A stretch of DNA of 35,069 nucleotides from Hydrogenophaga sp. GTDB lineage: Bacteria; Pseudomonadota; Gammaproteobacteria; Burkholderiales; Burkholderiaceae_C. Where the stretch lies: NCBI GenBank assembly GCA_021154985.1, contig JAJNQE010000047.1, forward strand, positions 1-35,069. Direction: 5' to 3'. Made by a program: the position numbers and the translations under genes. The notes under the pieces were generated by a model. It was not told the origin of the DNA. It ran no database searches and saw nothing but the letters and a program-made list of their open reading frames with translations. This document shows, one piece after another, positions 23,340 to 32,286 of this stretch; positions within the stretch are counted from its first letter, which is position 1, and each line of letters opens with the position of its first letter.

Positions 23340-24260
23340 ATGATCGAAACCTTCCAGCAAGCCCTGCCGCACGGCATCACCCTGAGTTGCCGCGCCGCTG
23401 GCGAACGCGGCCGGCCGGTGCTCTTGTTCCTGCACGGTTTTCCCGAAGCCGCATTTGTGTGGGACGCGCTGCTCGACCACTTCGCACGGGCAGAACATGG
23501 CGGCTACCGCTGTGTGGCGCCCAACCTGCGCGCCTACGAGCAGTCCAGCGCCCCCACCGAGGTGTCGGCCTACCGTGCCAAGCCCCTGGTGCAAGACCTC
23601 ACCGCGCTGATCGACGCCATCACCCACGACAGCCCGACCCCGGGCCAACTGGCCTGCCTTGTCGCGCACGACTGGGGCGGTGCGCTGGCCTGGAGCGTGG
23701 CCGCGCAGGCCCCTGCGGCCATGCGCCGGCTCGCCATCGTCAACGCGCCCCACCCCGCCACCTTCCAGCGCGAGCTGGCGAATTCGCCCGCGCAGCAGGC
23801 GTCCAGCGCCTACATGAACTTCCTGGCGCGCCCGGACGCGCCCGCGCTGCTCGCCGAGAACGATTTCGCTCGCCTCTGGCCTTTTTTCACCAACATGGCT
23901 GCCGACAGCGGGCCCATGGCCTGGCTCGACGAGGCCATGCGCGAGCGCTACCGGGCTGTCTGGCGCCAGGGTCTGCAAGGCCCCTGCGCCTACTACGCGG
24001 CCTCGCCACTGCGCCCGCCCACCGCGAGCGATCCGGGAGCGGCGGCCGTGCAGTTGCCGCGCGAGCGGGTGTCGGTGAACGTGCCCACGCTGGTGGTCTG
24101 GGGACTGGGCGACACCGCCCTGCCCGAAGCCTTGCTGGAGGGCCTGGACGGTTTTGTGCCCGACCTGCGCATCGAGCGCGTGCCCGGCGCCACGCACTGG
24201 ATCGTGCACGAGCAGCCCGCGCAGGTGGCGGCGCTGATCGAAGCGTTTCTGCCGACCTGA
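23340..24260 (+). CDS. Alpha/beta hydrolase, epoxide hydrolase-like
   Basis: A 306-residue alpha/beta-hydrolase-fold enzyme. The oxyanion-hole motif is HGFPEAAFVW; the nucleophile position is Asp111 in AHDWGGALAW, an Asp rather than Ser, as in epoxide hydrolases and haloalkane dehalogenases; the catalytic His is His286 in GATHWIVHEQP. A cap domain (about residues 140-225) holds tyrosines (AYMNFL, CAYYAASPL) that could act as ring-opening acids. HGFPE and HDWGG together favour epoxide hydrolase, but the substrate is unknown. No signal peptide is seen. The gene follows yihA by 30 bp. Confidence 0.85.
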   Translation: MIETFQQALPHGITLSCRAAGERGRPVLLFLHGFPEAAFVWDALLDHFARAEHGGYRCVAPNLRAYEQSSAPTEVSAYRAKPLVQDLTALIDAITHDSPTPGQLACLVAHDWGGALAWSVAAQAPAAMRRLAIVNAPHPATFQRELANSPAQQASSAYMNFLARPDAPALLAENDFARLWPFFTNMAADSGPMAWLDEAMRERYRAVWRQGLQGPCAYYAASPLRPPTASDPGAAAVQLPRERVSVNVPTLVVWGLGDTALPEALLEGLDGFVPDLRIERVPGATHWIVHEQPAQVAALIEAFLPT

Positions 24261-24274
24261 GCGCAGGCGCTCAG
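24257..24274. other. Palindrome containing both convergent stop codons
   Basis: CTGAGCG-CAGG-CGCTCAG gives a 7-bp perfect stem with a 4-nt loop. It includes the TGA of the hydrolase (24258-24260) and the TGA of the facing acyltransferase (24271-24273). No U tract follows on either strand. It may act as a weak bidirectional terminator or as 3'-end protection. Confidence 0.45.
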
Positions 24275-25194
24275 AGGCCGGCGTAGAAAGAGGCCTCGCC
24301 CTCGGGCCGGGTCTTGAAGCGCTTGTGCACCCAGTAGTACTGCTCGGGCGTGGCTCGGATGAAGCCCTCGAGGTACGTGTTCATCGTGGCCGTGTCGGCC
24401 TCCACATCGCCGGTGGGGTAGTGGGCCCAGGGCGAGTGCACCGTCACCTGGTAGCCGTCTTTCGTGAGCCGGCTGACCACCGGCACCACGCGCGCCCGGG
24501 CCATGCGGGCAAACCTGGAGAGCGAGGTGATGGTGGCGGTCTGCACGCCGAAGAACGGAACAAAGACCGAGTCGCGAGTGCCGTAGTCCATGTCGGGCAA
24601 CAGGTACAGCGGCAGGCCCTGGCGCAGCGCCGCCACCAGCGGCTTGAGGCCCTGGCGCATGGCCACGATGTGGGGTTCGCCAAATCGCTGACGGCCTTGC
24701 GACATCCAGCGGTCGACATCGGCGTTGAGCTGCTCGGCGTAGATGCCGCAGAAGCGGCGCTCCAGGTGGGCGGTGAGCGCGGTCCAGCCGGCGTCCATGC
24801 CCACGAAGTGCGGGGCGAACAACACCGTGGGATCAACGCCGGCCAGCGCCTGCAGGTCGCCGGTGAGCTGGAGACGGCGGCGGATGGTGGCGTCGCTGGC
24901 CTCCCAGAGCCAGCTGCGGTCGAGCCAGGCCTGGGCAAAAAAAACGAAGTGCCGGCGCACCGCGCGGGCCCGTTCGGCATCGCTTTGCTCCGGGAAACAC
25001 AGGGCCCAGTTGGTCAGCGCGATGCGCCGGCGGCGCGCCGCCACGAGATGCAACACCTGGCCCAGCAACCAGCCCAAGGCCCGCACCCAGGACAGGGGCA
25101 GGCTCGCCAGGCATCGCATGAAAAGCACACCCAGCCGGTTGGTGATGCTGCCGGGGGGCAGCTGGTGCTGGGAGGCGGGAGAAGGCTGGGTCAT
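24271..25194 (-). CDS. LpxL/HtrB-family acyltransferase (second copy of a tandem pair)
   Basis: A 307-residue membrane-anchored acyltransferase, probably adding a secondary acyl chain during lipid A synthesis. A hydrophobic N-terminal segment (LFMRCLASLPLSWVRALGWLL) precedes the catalytic HX4D motif in APHFVGMD. Further conserved blocks are LLPDMDYG and FVPFFGVQTAT, and QYYWVHKRFKTRP near the end, all typical of LpxL/LpxM. The ATG at 25194 overlaps the stop of the upstream paralogue by one base. The frame continues upstream but would run over that paralogue. Which acyl position it serves cannot be told. Confidence 0.9.
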   Translation of the reverse strand: MTQPSPASQHQLPPGSITNRLGVLFMRCLASLPLSWVRALGWLLGQVLHLVAARRRRIALTNWALCFPEQSDAERARAVRRHFVFFAQAWLDRSWLWEASDATIRRRLQLTGDLQALAGVDPTVLFAPHFVGMDAGWTALTAHLERRFCGIYAEQLNADVDRWMSQGRQRFGEPHIVAMRQGLKPLVAALRQGLPLYLLPDMDYGTRDSVFVPFFGVQTATITSLSRFARMARARVVPVVSRLTKDGYQVTVHSPWAHYPTGDVEADTATMNTYLEGFIRATPEQYYWVHKRFKTRPEGEASFYAGL

Positions 25195-26030
25195 CAGCGG
25201 GCAGGCGGAGGGGTCTTGTAGCGGTCGTACGACCAGAGGTACTGGGTCGGGCATTCTCGCACCAGCAACTCCATGGCCCGGTTGATCTGGCCGGCCGCTT
25301 GCACAGGGTCGCTCGCCAGCGGTCCAAACGCCCGCACATGCACCCGGTAGCCCCGCCCCCAGCTCAAACGTTCACCCCAGCTGACCAACACCTGGGTGCG
25401 ACCGGCCTGCGCCAACCTCGCCGACAACGTCATGGTGTAGGCATCGTGCCCGAAAAACGGCGCCCACACGCCCTGACCTTCTGGCGGCACCTGGTCGGGC
25501 AACAGGCCCACCGCGTCGCCCGCCTTGAGCGCCTTGATGAGTTGTTTCACACCCGCCAGCGTGGTGGGGGCGGTGTGCAGACCCGGGCGGCGGCGTGCAC
25601 CCGCCACCAGATCTCGCAACGCGGCCTGGCGCGCTGGGCGAAACAGCACCGTCATGGGGTGGCGGGCGCCGAAACGCCGGGCATAGGCCTGCGCGGTGAT
25701 TTCGAAACAGCCCAGGTGCGGCGTGAGGAACAAGGTGCCCGCGCCGTCCGCCTGGGCCGCCTCGATGTGCTCGGCGCCGTCCCACTCCACCCGCACAGCC
25801 CGGCCCAGCCACAGACGCGGCAGTTCGGCCACCAGCTTGCCCGCTTCGCCCACCGAGCGCAGCGCAACACCGCTCGAATACCCGGCCTGCCGTGCATGGG
25901 CCAGCAATCGGCGTCGGTAACGGCTTGAAAGCAGAAAGCTGGCCCACCCCAGCACCCAGCCCAGCGCGTGCAGCACCGGCAAGGGCAACAGGCTGAAAGC
26001 GCGAAAAAGGGAGTGGATCAGCGCAGCCAA
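25194..26030 (-). CDS. LpxL/HtrB-family acyltransferase (first copy of a tandem pair)
   Basis: A 278-residue paralogue of the next gene. It begins with a hydrophobic anchor (FSLLPLPVLHALGWVLGW), has the catalytic motif HX4E in TPHLGCFE, then LLPDQVPP and WAPFFGHDAYTM, and ends with QYLWSYDRYKTPP. In LpxL enzymes the acidic residue of this motif may be Asp or Glu. The start is probably TTG at 26030; no ATG fits before the conserved region and the ribosome binding site is poor, so the start is uncertain. It is the first gene of a two-gene unit facing away from metK. Confidence 0.88.
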   Translation of the reverse strand: MAALIHSLFRAFSLLPLPVLHALGWVLGWASFLLSSRYRRRLLAHARQAGYSSGVALRSVGEAGKLVAELPRLWLGRAVRVEWDGAEHIEAAQADGAGTLFLTPHLGCFEITAQAYARRFGARHPMTVLFRPARQAALRDLVAGARRRPGLHTAPTTLAGVKQLIKALKAGDAVGLLPDQVPPEGQGVWAPFFGHDAYTMTLSARLAQAGRTQVLVSWGERLSWGRGYRVHVRAFGPLASDPVQAAGQINRAMELLVRECPTQYLWSYDRYKTPPPAR

Positions 26031-26059
26031 GGCGGTGGTGGGGCGGCAGGATGGGGCTC

Positions 26060-26071
26060 AGACCATGGTCT
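26060..26071. promoter_or_regulatory. Perfect 12-bp palindrome in the metK upstream region
   Basis: AGACCATGGTCT reads the same on both strands and its last base is the first base of TAGAAT (26071-26076), a -10-like hexamer on the plus strand. A dimeric repressor bound here would block that promoter. No -35 match is visible. The regulator is unknown. The site lies in the 159-bp gap between the divergent acyltransferase and metK. Confidence 0.4.
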
Positions 26072-26189
26072 AGAATCCGCCCATCGCCGAGTTACTGAAC
26101 TAATTGCGGGGCGATTCACAAATTCCGCTAAAGCGTTCGCCGAACTCTGACAGACCGGCAACGCCGATCAACCAACTTGGAGTTTAACC

Positions 26190-27371
<1,182 letters not shown>

Positions 27372-27397
27372 GCGTTCACTTACAACATACGAAGACC

Positions 27398-27429
27398 AGC
27401 CCCGGTGCACCAGCCCCGGGGCTTTTTTT
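27398..27429 (+). terminator. Rho-independent terminator of metK
   Basis: AGCCCCGG (27398-27405) pairs with CCGGGGCT (27416-27423) in an 8-bp stem with a 10-nt loop, followed by seven T. It starts 27 nt after the metK stop. Confidence 0.92.
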
Positions 27430-27518
27430 CGCCAGAAATGCCCCCGATTCACCCCGCATTCCGGTGGTCGGAGGCGGCTGAATTTTTGCGGCCAGCGTCC
27501 GATAAGGAAGTACGAGCA

Positions 27519-27584
27519 ATGCCTTGCCCCGATCCGAACCGACCAGGAGCCTTCCCCCATGGACACCTCTGCACCGACCACTGA
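27519..27584 (+). CDS. Possible 21-residue upstream ORF of the histidine kinase
   Basis: An ATG at 27519 has AAGGAAG about 9 nt upstream, a better ribosome binding site than that of the kinase itself. It encodes 21 residues (MPCPDPNRPGAFPHGH then LCTDH), rich in Pro and His, and ends at 27584, 26 bp inside the kinase gene in another frame. It could be a leader peptide controlling kinase translation, or chance. Confidence 0.25.
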   Translation: MPCPDPNRPGAFPHGHLCTDH

Positions 27585-29607
27585 GCAGCAGCTGGCACCC
27601 ATCACCGACGAACTGCTGGCCGCCCTGAGCGCCGCCCGCGCCCTCTACGACAACGCGCCCTGCGGGCTGTTGGCGCTGGACGCCGAGCTGCGCTGCGTGA
27701 ACATCAACCAGACCTTGCTGGACTGGCTGGGCACCGACCGCGACGAGGTGGTGATGTTCAGGAAGCTCACCGACCTGGCCGCACCCGCCTCGCGCGGCCC
27801 GGCCTCCCAGCACGTGGAGCAGCTGCTGATCAGCGGGCGCACCGAGCCGCTCACGCTGTCGCTGTGCCGCGCCAACGGCGATTTTCTGCAGGCCCGGCTC
27901 ACGTCCACCGCTGTATACGACGCGGAAGGCCGCTTCCTGCACACCAGCACCCTGGTGGCCGATCTGGGCAATGTGCCGGCCAGCCACGCCGCCGACGCAC
28001 CACAAGACGCCATCTTGCGCAGCATCACCGACCGCATTCCGGCCCGCCTGGCCTACTACGACAAAAACCTGATCTGCCGCTTTGCCAACAACGCGCACGC
28101 GGCACGCTACGGCAAAAAGCCCGAAGACATGGTGGGCTCGCACCTGAGCGAGGTGGTGCGCCCCGAGGTCTTGCCCGAAATCATGCCGCGCGTGCTGGCC
28201 ACGCTGGGTGGTCAGGCGCAGAACTTTGAAGCCGAGCGCACCGGCACCGACGGCGGCCTGAACTACTTCGAGATCCACTACCTGCCCGATGTGCAGAACG
28301 GTGAAGTTGAAGGCCTGTTCATCGAGCTGCACGACATCACCGAGCGCCGACGCACCGAAGAGTTTGTGTTGCACGCCAACCAGGATCTGGAAGAGCGCGT
28401 GCGCGAGCGCTCCGAGGAGCTGTTTGCCAGCGAGCAACGCTACCGCCTGATGGTCGATGCCATTCAGGACTACTGCATTTATTTTGTGGACGAGGCCGGC
28501 ACGGTGGTCGAGTGGACCGAGAGCGCCCAGCGCCTGCACGGCCACCAGCGCACGCAGATCGTCGGGCAGTCGTTTGAAGCGCTGCTGTGCGCCGACAACG
28601 CGGGCGAAGACGAAGTCGACCCCGGCCAGGTGCTGCGTCTGGCCAAGGAACACGGGCAGTGGGAATCGCGGGGCTGGCGCCTGCGCGAAGACGGCTCGCG
28701 CTTCTGGGCACACACCGTGCTCACGGCGCTGCGCAACGAGATGGGTGATCTGCAGGGTTTGTCCAGCATCACGCGCGACATGACCGCGGCCAAGAGCCTG
28801 GAGGACGTGATGAACGACCTCAACCGCGAGCTGGAAAAACGCGTGGCCGAGCGCACGCAACAGCTGGTGGCGGCCAACAAGGACCTGGACGTTTTCTCGC
28901 ACATGGTCTCGCACGACCTGCGCGCGCCCCTGCGCCACATCGCCAGCTTCGTGAGCCTGCTGCAGGAGCAGACGGGCGACTCCACCGACAACCTCGCGCG
29001 CCAGTACCAGACCTCGATTGCCAAGGCCTCCAAACGCATGAGCCTGATGATCGAAGGCCTGCTGGAATACGCGCGGCTGGGCCGCGTGGCATTCGATTCG
29101 CAAGCGGTGCCCATGGCGCCCTTGCTGCACGGCGTGATCGCCCACCTGAAACAGGAAAACCCGAACCGCAACATCGAGTGGGTGATTGACCAGGAGCTGC
29201 CCACGGTCCGCGGCGACGCGATGCTGCTGGCCCAGGCCTGGGGCAACCTGCTCGACAACGCGGTGAAGTACACCGCCAAGCGAGCCGATGCCATCATCAA
29301 GGTGGGCTGGAAGGTCAACCCCTTGGGCGGGCGCACCTTCTTCGTGAGCGACAACGGCGCCGGCTTCGACCTGGAGAAAGCGCACAACCTCTTCGTGATG
29401 TTCCAGCGCCAGCACCATTCGATGGATTTCGAGGGCACCGGCACCGGCCTGGCCCTGGCGCAGCGCATCATCGACCGCCACGGCGGGCGTATCTGGTCGG
29501 AAACGGCACCGGGCGCCGGCTGCACCTTTTATTTCACGCTGCCGCTGGAGACCCTGGAGCCCGAGCTGGCGTTCCCGCAGTCTTCGATGGCCGAGCTCAC
29601 GGCCTGA
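27559..29607 (+). CDS. Soluble multi-PAS sensor histidine kinase
   Basis: A 682-residue protein with no membrane segment. Three PAS-like domains are seen: about residues 25-130 (NAPCGLLALDAELRCVNIN), 155-265 (PARLAYYDKNLICRFAN, ending ELHDITERRRTEE) and 295-420 (DAIQDYCIYFVDEAGTVVEW, ending SSITRDMTAAK). Coiled-coil linkers follow the second and third. The dimerisation/phosphoacceptor region has His452 in FSHMVSHDLRAPLRHI, then the N box NLLDNAVKYT, G1 DNGAGFD and G2 GTGTGLALA. The kinase core looks complete and resembles those of bacteriophytochromes and PAS kinases. AGGAG stands about 10 nt before the ATG at 27559. No response regulator lies beside it, so its partner and signal are unknown. 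Confidence 0.92.
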   Translation: MDTSAPTTEQQLAPITDELLAALSAARALYDNAPCGLLALDAELRCVNINQTLLDWLGTDRDEVVMFRKLTDLAAPASRGPASQHVEQLLISGRTEPLTLSLCRANGDFLQARLTSTAVYDAEGRFLHTSTLVADLGNVPASHAADAPQDAILRSITDRIPARLAYYDKNLICRFANNAHAARYGKKPEDMVGSHLSEVVRPEVLPEIMPRVLATLGGQAQNFEAERTGTDGGLNYFEIHYLPDVQNGEVEGLFIELHDITERRRTEEFVLHANQDLEERVRERSEELFASEQRYRLMVDAIQDYCIYFVDEAGTVVEWTESAQRLHGHQRTQIVGQSFEALLCADNAGEDEVDPGQVLRLAKEHGQWESRGWRLREDGSRFWAHTVLTALRNEMGDLQGLSSITRDMTAAKSLEDVMNDLNRELEKRVAERTQQLVAANKDLDVFSHMVSHDLRAPLRHIASFVSLLQEQTGDSTDNLARQYQTSIAKASKRMSLMIEGLLEYARLGRVAFDSQAVPMAPLLHGVIAHLKQENPNRNIEWVIDQELPTVRGDAMLLAQAWGNLLDNAVKYTAKRADAIIKVGWKVNPLGGRTFFVSDNGAGFDLEKAHNLFVMFQRQHHSMDFEGTGTGLALAQRIIDRHGGRIWSETAPGAGCTFYFTLPLETLEPELAFPQSSMAELTA

Positions 29608-29638
29608 GACAGGCCGCACGAGGGATGTGGAGCGCGCC

Positions 29639-29644
29639 GATAAT
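29639..29644 (+). promoter_or_regulatory. -10-like box 6 nt before the SDR start
   Basis: GATAAT ends exactly 6 nt before the GTG at 29651. With no Shine-Dalgarno sequence present, a leaderless message is possible. No -35 match at the standard distance. Confidence 0.4.
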
Positions 29645-29650
29645 TCGCGC

Positions 29651-30442
29651 GTGAACGCAGCCCTCCCGACCACCTCCCCCCTCTTCTCCCTGCAAGGCCG
29701 CGTGGCCCTGGTCACCGGCGCCAGCCGTGGCCTGGGCCTGGCCATGGCCACCGCACTCGCCGCCCACGGCGCCGAGGTCTGGCTCAACGGACGCGACGCC
29801 GACAGCCTGCGCGCGGCCGTGGCGCAGGCGGGAGACAGCGCCCCGGGCGCCCGGGTGCATGCACTCCCGTTTGACGTGACCGATGAGGCGGTGGCCAGCG
29901 AAGCCGTGGCCCGCGTGCTCGCCGAGAGCGGCCGCCTGGACATCCTGGTCAACAACGTGGGTCAGCGCCGGCGCCAACCGCTGGACGAACTGCCCGCCCA
30001 GGCCCTGCGCGAGCTGCTCGAAGCCAACCTGGTGTCGGCCTGGCACCTGTGCCGAGAAGCCGCCCGGCCCATGCGCGCCCAGGGCTTTGGCCGCATCATC
30101 AACGTCACCTCCATCGCCGGGCCGATCGCTCGCTCGGGCGATGCCGCTTACACCACCAGCAAGGGCGCGCTCGAAGCCCTCACCCGCGCTTTGGCCGCCG
30201 AACTCGGCCCACATGGCATCAACGTCAACGCCATTGCGCCAGGATTTTTTGCCACCGAAGCCAACGCCGCCATGACCGGTGATGCCCAGACCCAGGCATG
30301 GCTGCAGCAACGCACCTCACTCGGCCGCTGGGGACAGACCGACGAGATCGCGGGCGCGGCGGTGTTTCTCGCATCGCCCGCGGCCAGCTACGTCACCGGG
30401 CACACCCTGGTGGTGGACGGCGGCTACCTCGCCCACTTCTGA
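29651..30442 (+). CDS. Short-chain dehydrogenase/reductase (SDR)
   Basis: A 263-residue classical SDR with an NAD(P)-binding Rossmann fold. TGASRGLG is the cofactor glycine motif, NNVG the structural motif, Ser in INVTSIAG and Tyr167-Lys171 in YTTSKGA the catalytic residues, and GHTLVVDGGYLAHF the usual C-terminal end. The general make-up resembles gluconate 5-dehydrogenase and 3-oxoacyl-ACP reductase types, but the substrate cannot be assigned. I chose GTG at 29651 (MNAALPTTSP); GTG at 29627 would add eight residues and overlap the -10-like box. Confidence 0.9.
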   Translation: MNAALPTTSPLFSLQGRVALVTGASRGLGLAMATALAAHGAEVWLNGRDADSLRAAVAQAGDSAPGARVHALPFDVTDEAVASEAVARVLAESGRLDILVNNVGQRRRQPLDELPAQALRELLEANLVSAWHLCREAARPMRAQGFGRIINVTSIAGPIARSGDAAYTTSKGALEALTRALAAELGPHGINVNAIAPGFFATEANAAMTGDAQTQAWLQQRTSLGRWGQTDEIAGAAVFLASPAASYVTGHTLVVDGGYLAHF

Positions 30443-30455
30443 CGCCGGGCGGGAC

Positions 30456-32192
30456 TCAACCCGCCTGGGGCAGGTGCAGCACCACCTTGCGCGGATCGTC
30501 GCCGAGCCGGTCCAGTGCCTGGTGCAGGCGCTCCATCAGGCGGGTGTCGTCGAGCGACTCATCGGCCGGGTCGGGCAACGCGGCCGACACCAGACGAAAC
30601 CGCAGCGCCAGATCGGCCGGCAGCTGCGGAACCCGCTCCAGCCCCTTGGCCACGATGTGCTGGCCCAGCAGCTTGAGGTCTTCGGGCCCCTCGACCAACA
30701 CCGCGAAACGTGTCTCCGTGATGCGGCAGACCGTGTCCACGTCGCGCACCACCTCCGAGAGCCGCGAGGCGGTGACCACCAGCGCGCGGTCGCCTGCCTC
30801 TCGCCCTTCGCGCTCAACGATGGCGGCGTGGTTGGACAGCTCCACCAGCACCACACCAAAACGGTGGCCGTAGCGGCGCGCACGGCGCAAGGCATCGCGC
30901 AGGCGCAGCAACAAGACCGGCGAAATCGTCAGGCCGGTCAGGGGGTCGGTGCTTTCAATCGCGCGCAGGCGGGCGTGGTTTTCGCTGAAGTCCTTGGCGC
31001 GGCGGTGCAGGATGTAGAGCAGCAGCGGAATCTCGATCGCCGAGCCGATCAGCACCGCGTACTGTGTGGCCCAGCTGTCCGGCAGCATGCCGGCGCTGCG
31101 CAGTGCCGGGAACGGATAGGCCAGGTGCACCGGCAGGAAACCCAGCGCCATCCAGCCCGCGTAGGTCTCGCCGCGCCGCCAGGTCCAGATGCACAAACCA
31201 AAGCTCAGCAGCACCGACAACAAACCGTACAGATTGAGCACGATGAACGCCGGCTGGTTCAACAGCAGCAGGTAGACCGCCGGAAACAACAAGCCGAACA
31301 CCGACCAGGCGAGCACGAACCGGTCGATCACGCGGCTGTGGCGCGAGACCACACAGACCTCGCGCACGAACCAGATGCCCGAGGCCGTCAACCAGAGCAT
31401 GAACACGGCGGGCGCAGCGTCGTTCCACCCCGCGTGGTCGGGCCAGAAGAACAACCCGCCCACGCCGGTGAAGGCGGCCTGAAAACCCAACATGCAGGCC
31501 ACATAGCAGCAGTAAGCGACAAAAGCGCGGTCGGCATACAAGCGCGCATGCACCCAGCCCAGGAACAGCACCAGCAGGCCGAAGCCCAGGTAACCACCCA
31601 CCATGAGGAAGGTCCATTGGCGCGTGTCCTGCAGCTGCCGCTCGTCCAGCACGACGAGGCGTGGACTCAGCGGCGCGGGGTGGTTCTCCAGCCGCAGCCA
31701 CACCGGGCCGGCGGTCTCGGGGTCGAGCAGAAACACCGGCGTCTGGTCCGGGTGGTCCCAGCGCGACACGGGCACGTGATCGCCCGCGTGCTGGGCCGTC
31801 CACGCGCCGGACGGGTTCGCGGTGTACAGCGTGGCGCGGTTGGTGAAGGCGCCGGCGCTCAGCATCAGGTACCAGCGGCGCGCGGTGTCGCGCGGTGGCA
31901 GCTCAAGCCGCAACCACAGCGCGGCGCCGGCGAGCTGGAAATTCTGGTAACCCTCCATCGCCTCAAAGTCCCCGGCCGGGCGCCGGGCCACATCGTCGAT
32001 GGTGAGGCTGCCGGACGGGTCGACCCAGTGGCGCGCCTGCAGCGTGACGTCGATCTCACCGGGCGCGGCACGGGCCAAGTCCGGCCACAACGCCAACCAG
32101 AGGCTGAGCAACAGCACGGCCAGTCCCGCCAGGGGGCGGAACAGGACAGCGGACCACGGGGCCGGACCGGGTGGGTGGAAGTGTCGATCCAT
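30456..32192 (-). CDS. 7TM-DISM sensor with degenerate GGDEF domain
   Basis: A 578-residue membrane sensor. A signal peptide (to about residue 42, ARA-AP) is followed by a periplasmic 7TMR-DISM type 2 domain (about residues 45-180, WLRLELPP and RATLYTANPSG), seven membrane helices (about 190-390), and a C-terminal diguanylate-cyclase-like domain beginning at ESTDPLTGL. Where GGDEF should stand the sequence is TETRF (residues 492-496), so the catalytic and metal-binding residues are gone. It is therefore probably not a cyclase; it may bind GTP or c-di-GMP, or act through protein contact. The ATG at 32192 fits the signal peptide; a longer frame to 32273 is less likely. It is divergent from the DUF2254 gene. 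Confidence 0.87.
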   Translation of the reverse strand: MDRHFHPPGPAPWSAVLFRPLAGLAVLLLSLWLALWPDLARAAPGEIDVTLQARHWVDPSGSLTIDDVARRPAGDFEAMEGYQNFQLAGAALWLRLELPPRDTARRWYLMLSAGAFTNRATLYTANPSGAWTAQHAGDHVPVSRWDHPDQTPVFLLDPETAGPVWLRLENHPAPLSPRLVVLDERQLQDTRQWTFLMVGGYLGFGLLVLFLGWVHARLYADRAFVAYCCYVACMLGFQAAFTGVGGLFFWPDHAGWNDAAPAVFMLWLTASGIWFVREVCVVSRHSRVIDRFVLAWSVFGLLFPAVYLLLLNQPAFIVLNLYGLLSVLLSFGLCIWTWRRGETYAGWMALGFLPVHLAYPFPALRSAGMLPDSWATQYAVLIGSAIEIPLLLYILHRRAKDFSENHARLRAIESTDPLTGLTISPVLLLRLRDALRRARRYGHRFGVVLVELSNHAAIVEREGREAGDRALVVTASRLSEVVRDVDTVCRITETRFAVLVEGPEDLKLLGQHIVAKGLERVPQLPADLALRFRLVSAALPDPADESLDDTRLMERLHQALDRLGDDPRKVVLHLPQAG

Positions 32193-32198
32193 ACCATG

Positions 32199-32204
32199 AT
32201 CGTA
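32199..32204 (-). promoter_or_regulatory. -10-like box 6 nt before the GGDEF-protein start
   Basis: On the minus strand TACGAT ends exactly 6 nt before the ATG at 32192. No Shine-Dalgarno sequence is present. Weak on its own; noted because of the same spacing at three other genes. Confidence 0.3.
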
Positions 32205-32274
32205 AGCGTTCAAACTGTCAGCCAGCTTGTGGTTCGTGCCCAAGGAGACAGCCCGGGCAAGCCCGCAAATCACC

Positions 32275-32280
32275 TATCCT
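32275..32280 (+). promoter_or_regulatory. -10-like box 6 nt before the DUF2254 start
   Basis: TATCCT ends exactly 6 nt before the ATG at 32287, with no Shine-Dalgarno sequence between. Possible leaderless promoter; no -35 match seen. Confidence 0.3.
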
Positions 32281-32286
32281 TCCGCC

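Noticed and set aside
21905..24286. 793-codon plus-strand frame over cytochrome c4, yihA and the hydrolase
   Set aside because: Shadow of three real genes on both strands; no domain is visible.
26031..26189. SAM or SAH riboswitch before metK
   Set aside because: I looked for the conserved cores and saw neither the SAM-I kink-turn/pseudoknot layout nor the SAH core motif. A covariance-model search would be decisive.
27376..29955. 859-codon open frame on the minus strand opposite the kinase gene
   Set aside because: It mirrors the codon positions of the kinase in GC-rich DNA, runs across the metK terminator and into the SDR gene, and its translation shows no recognisable domain.
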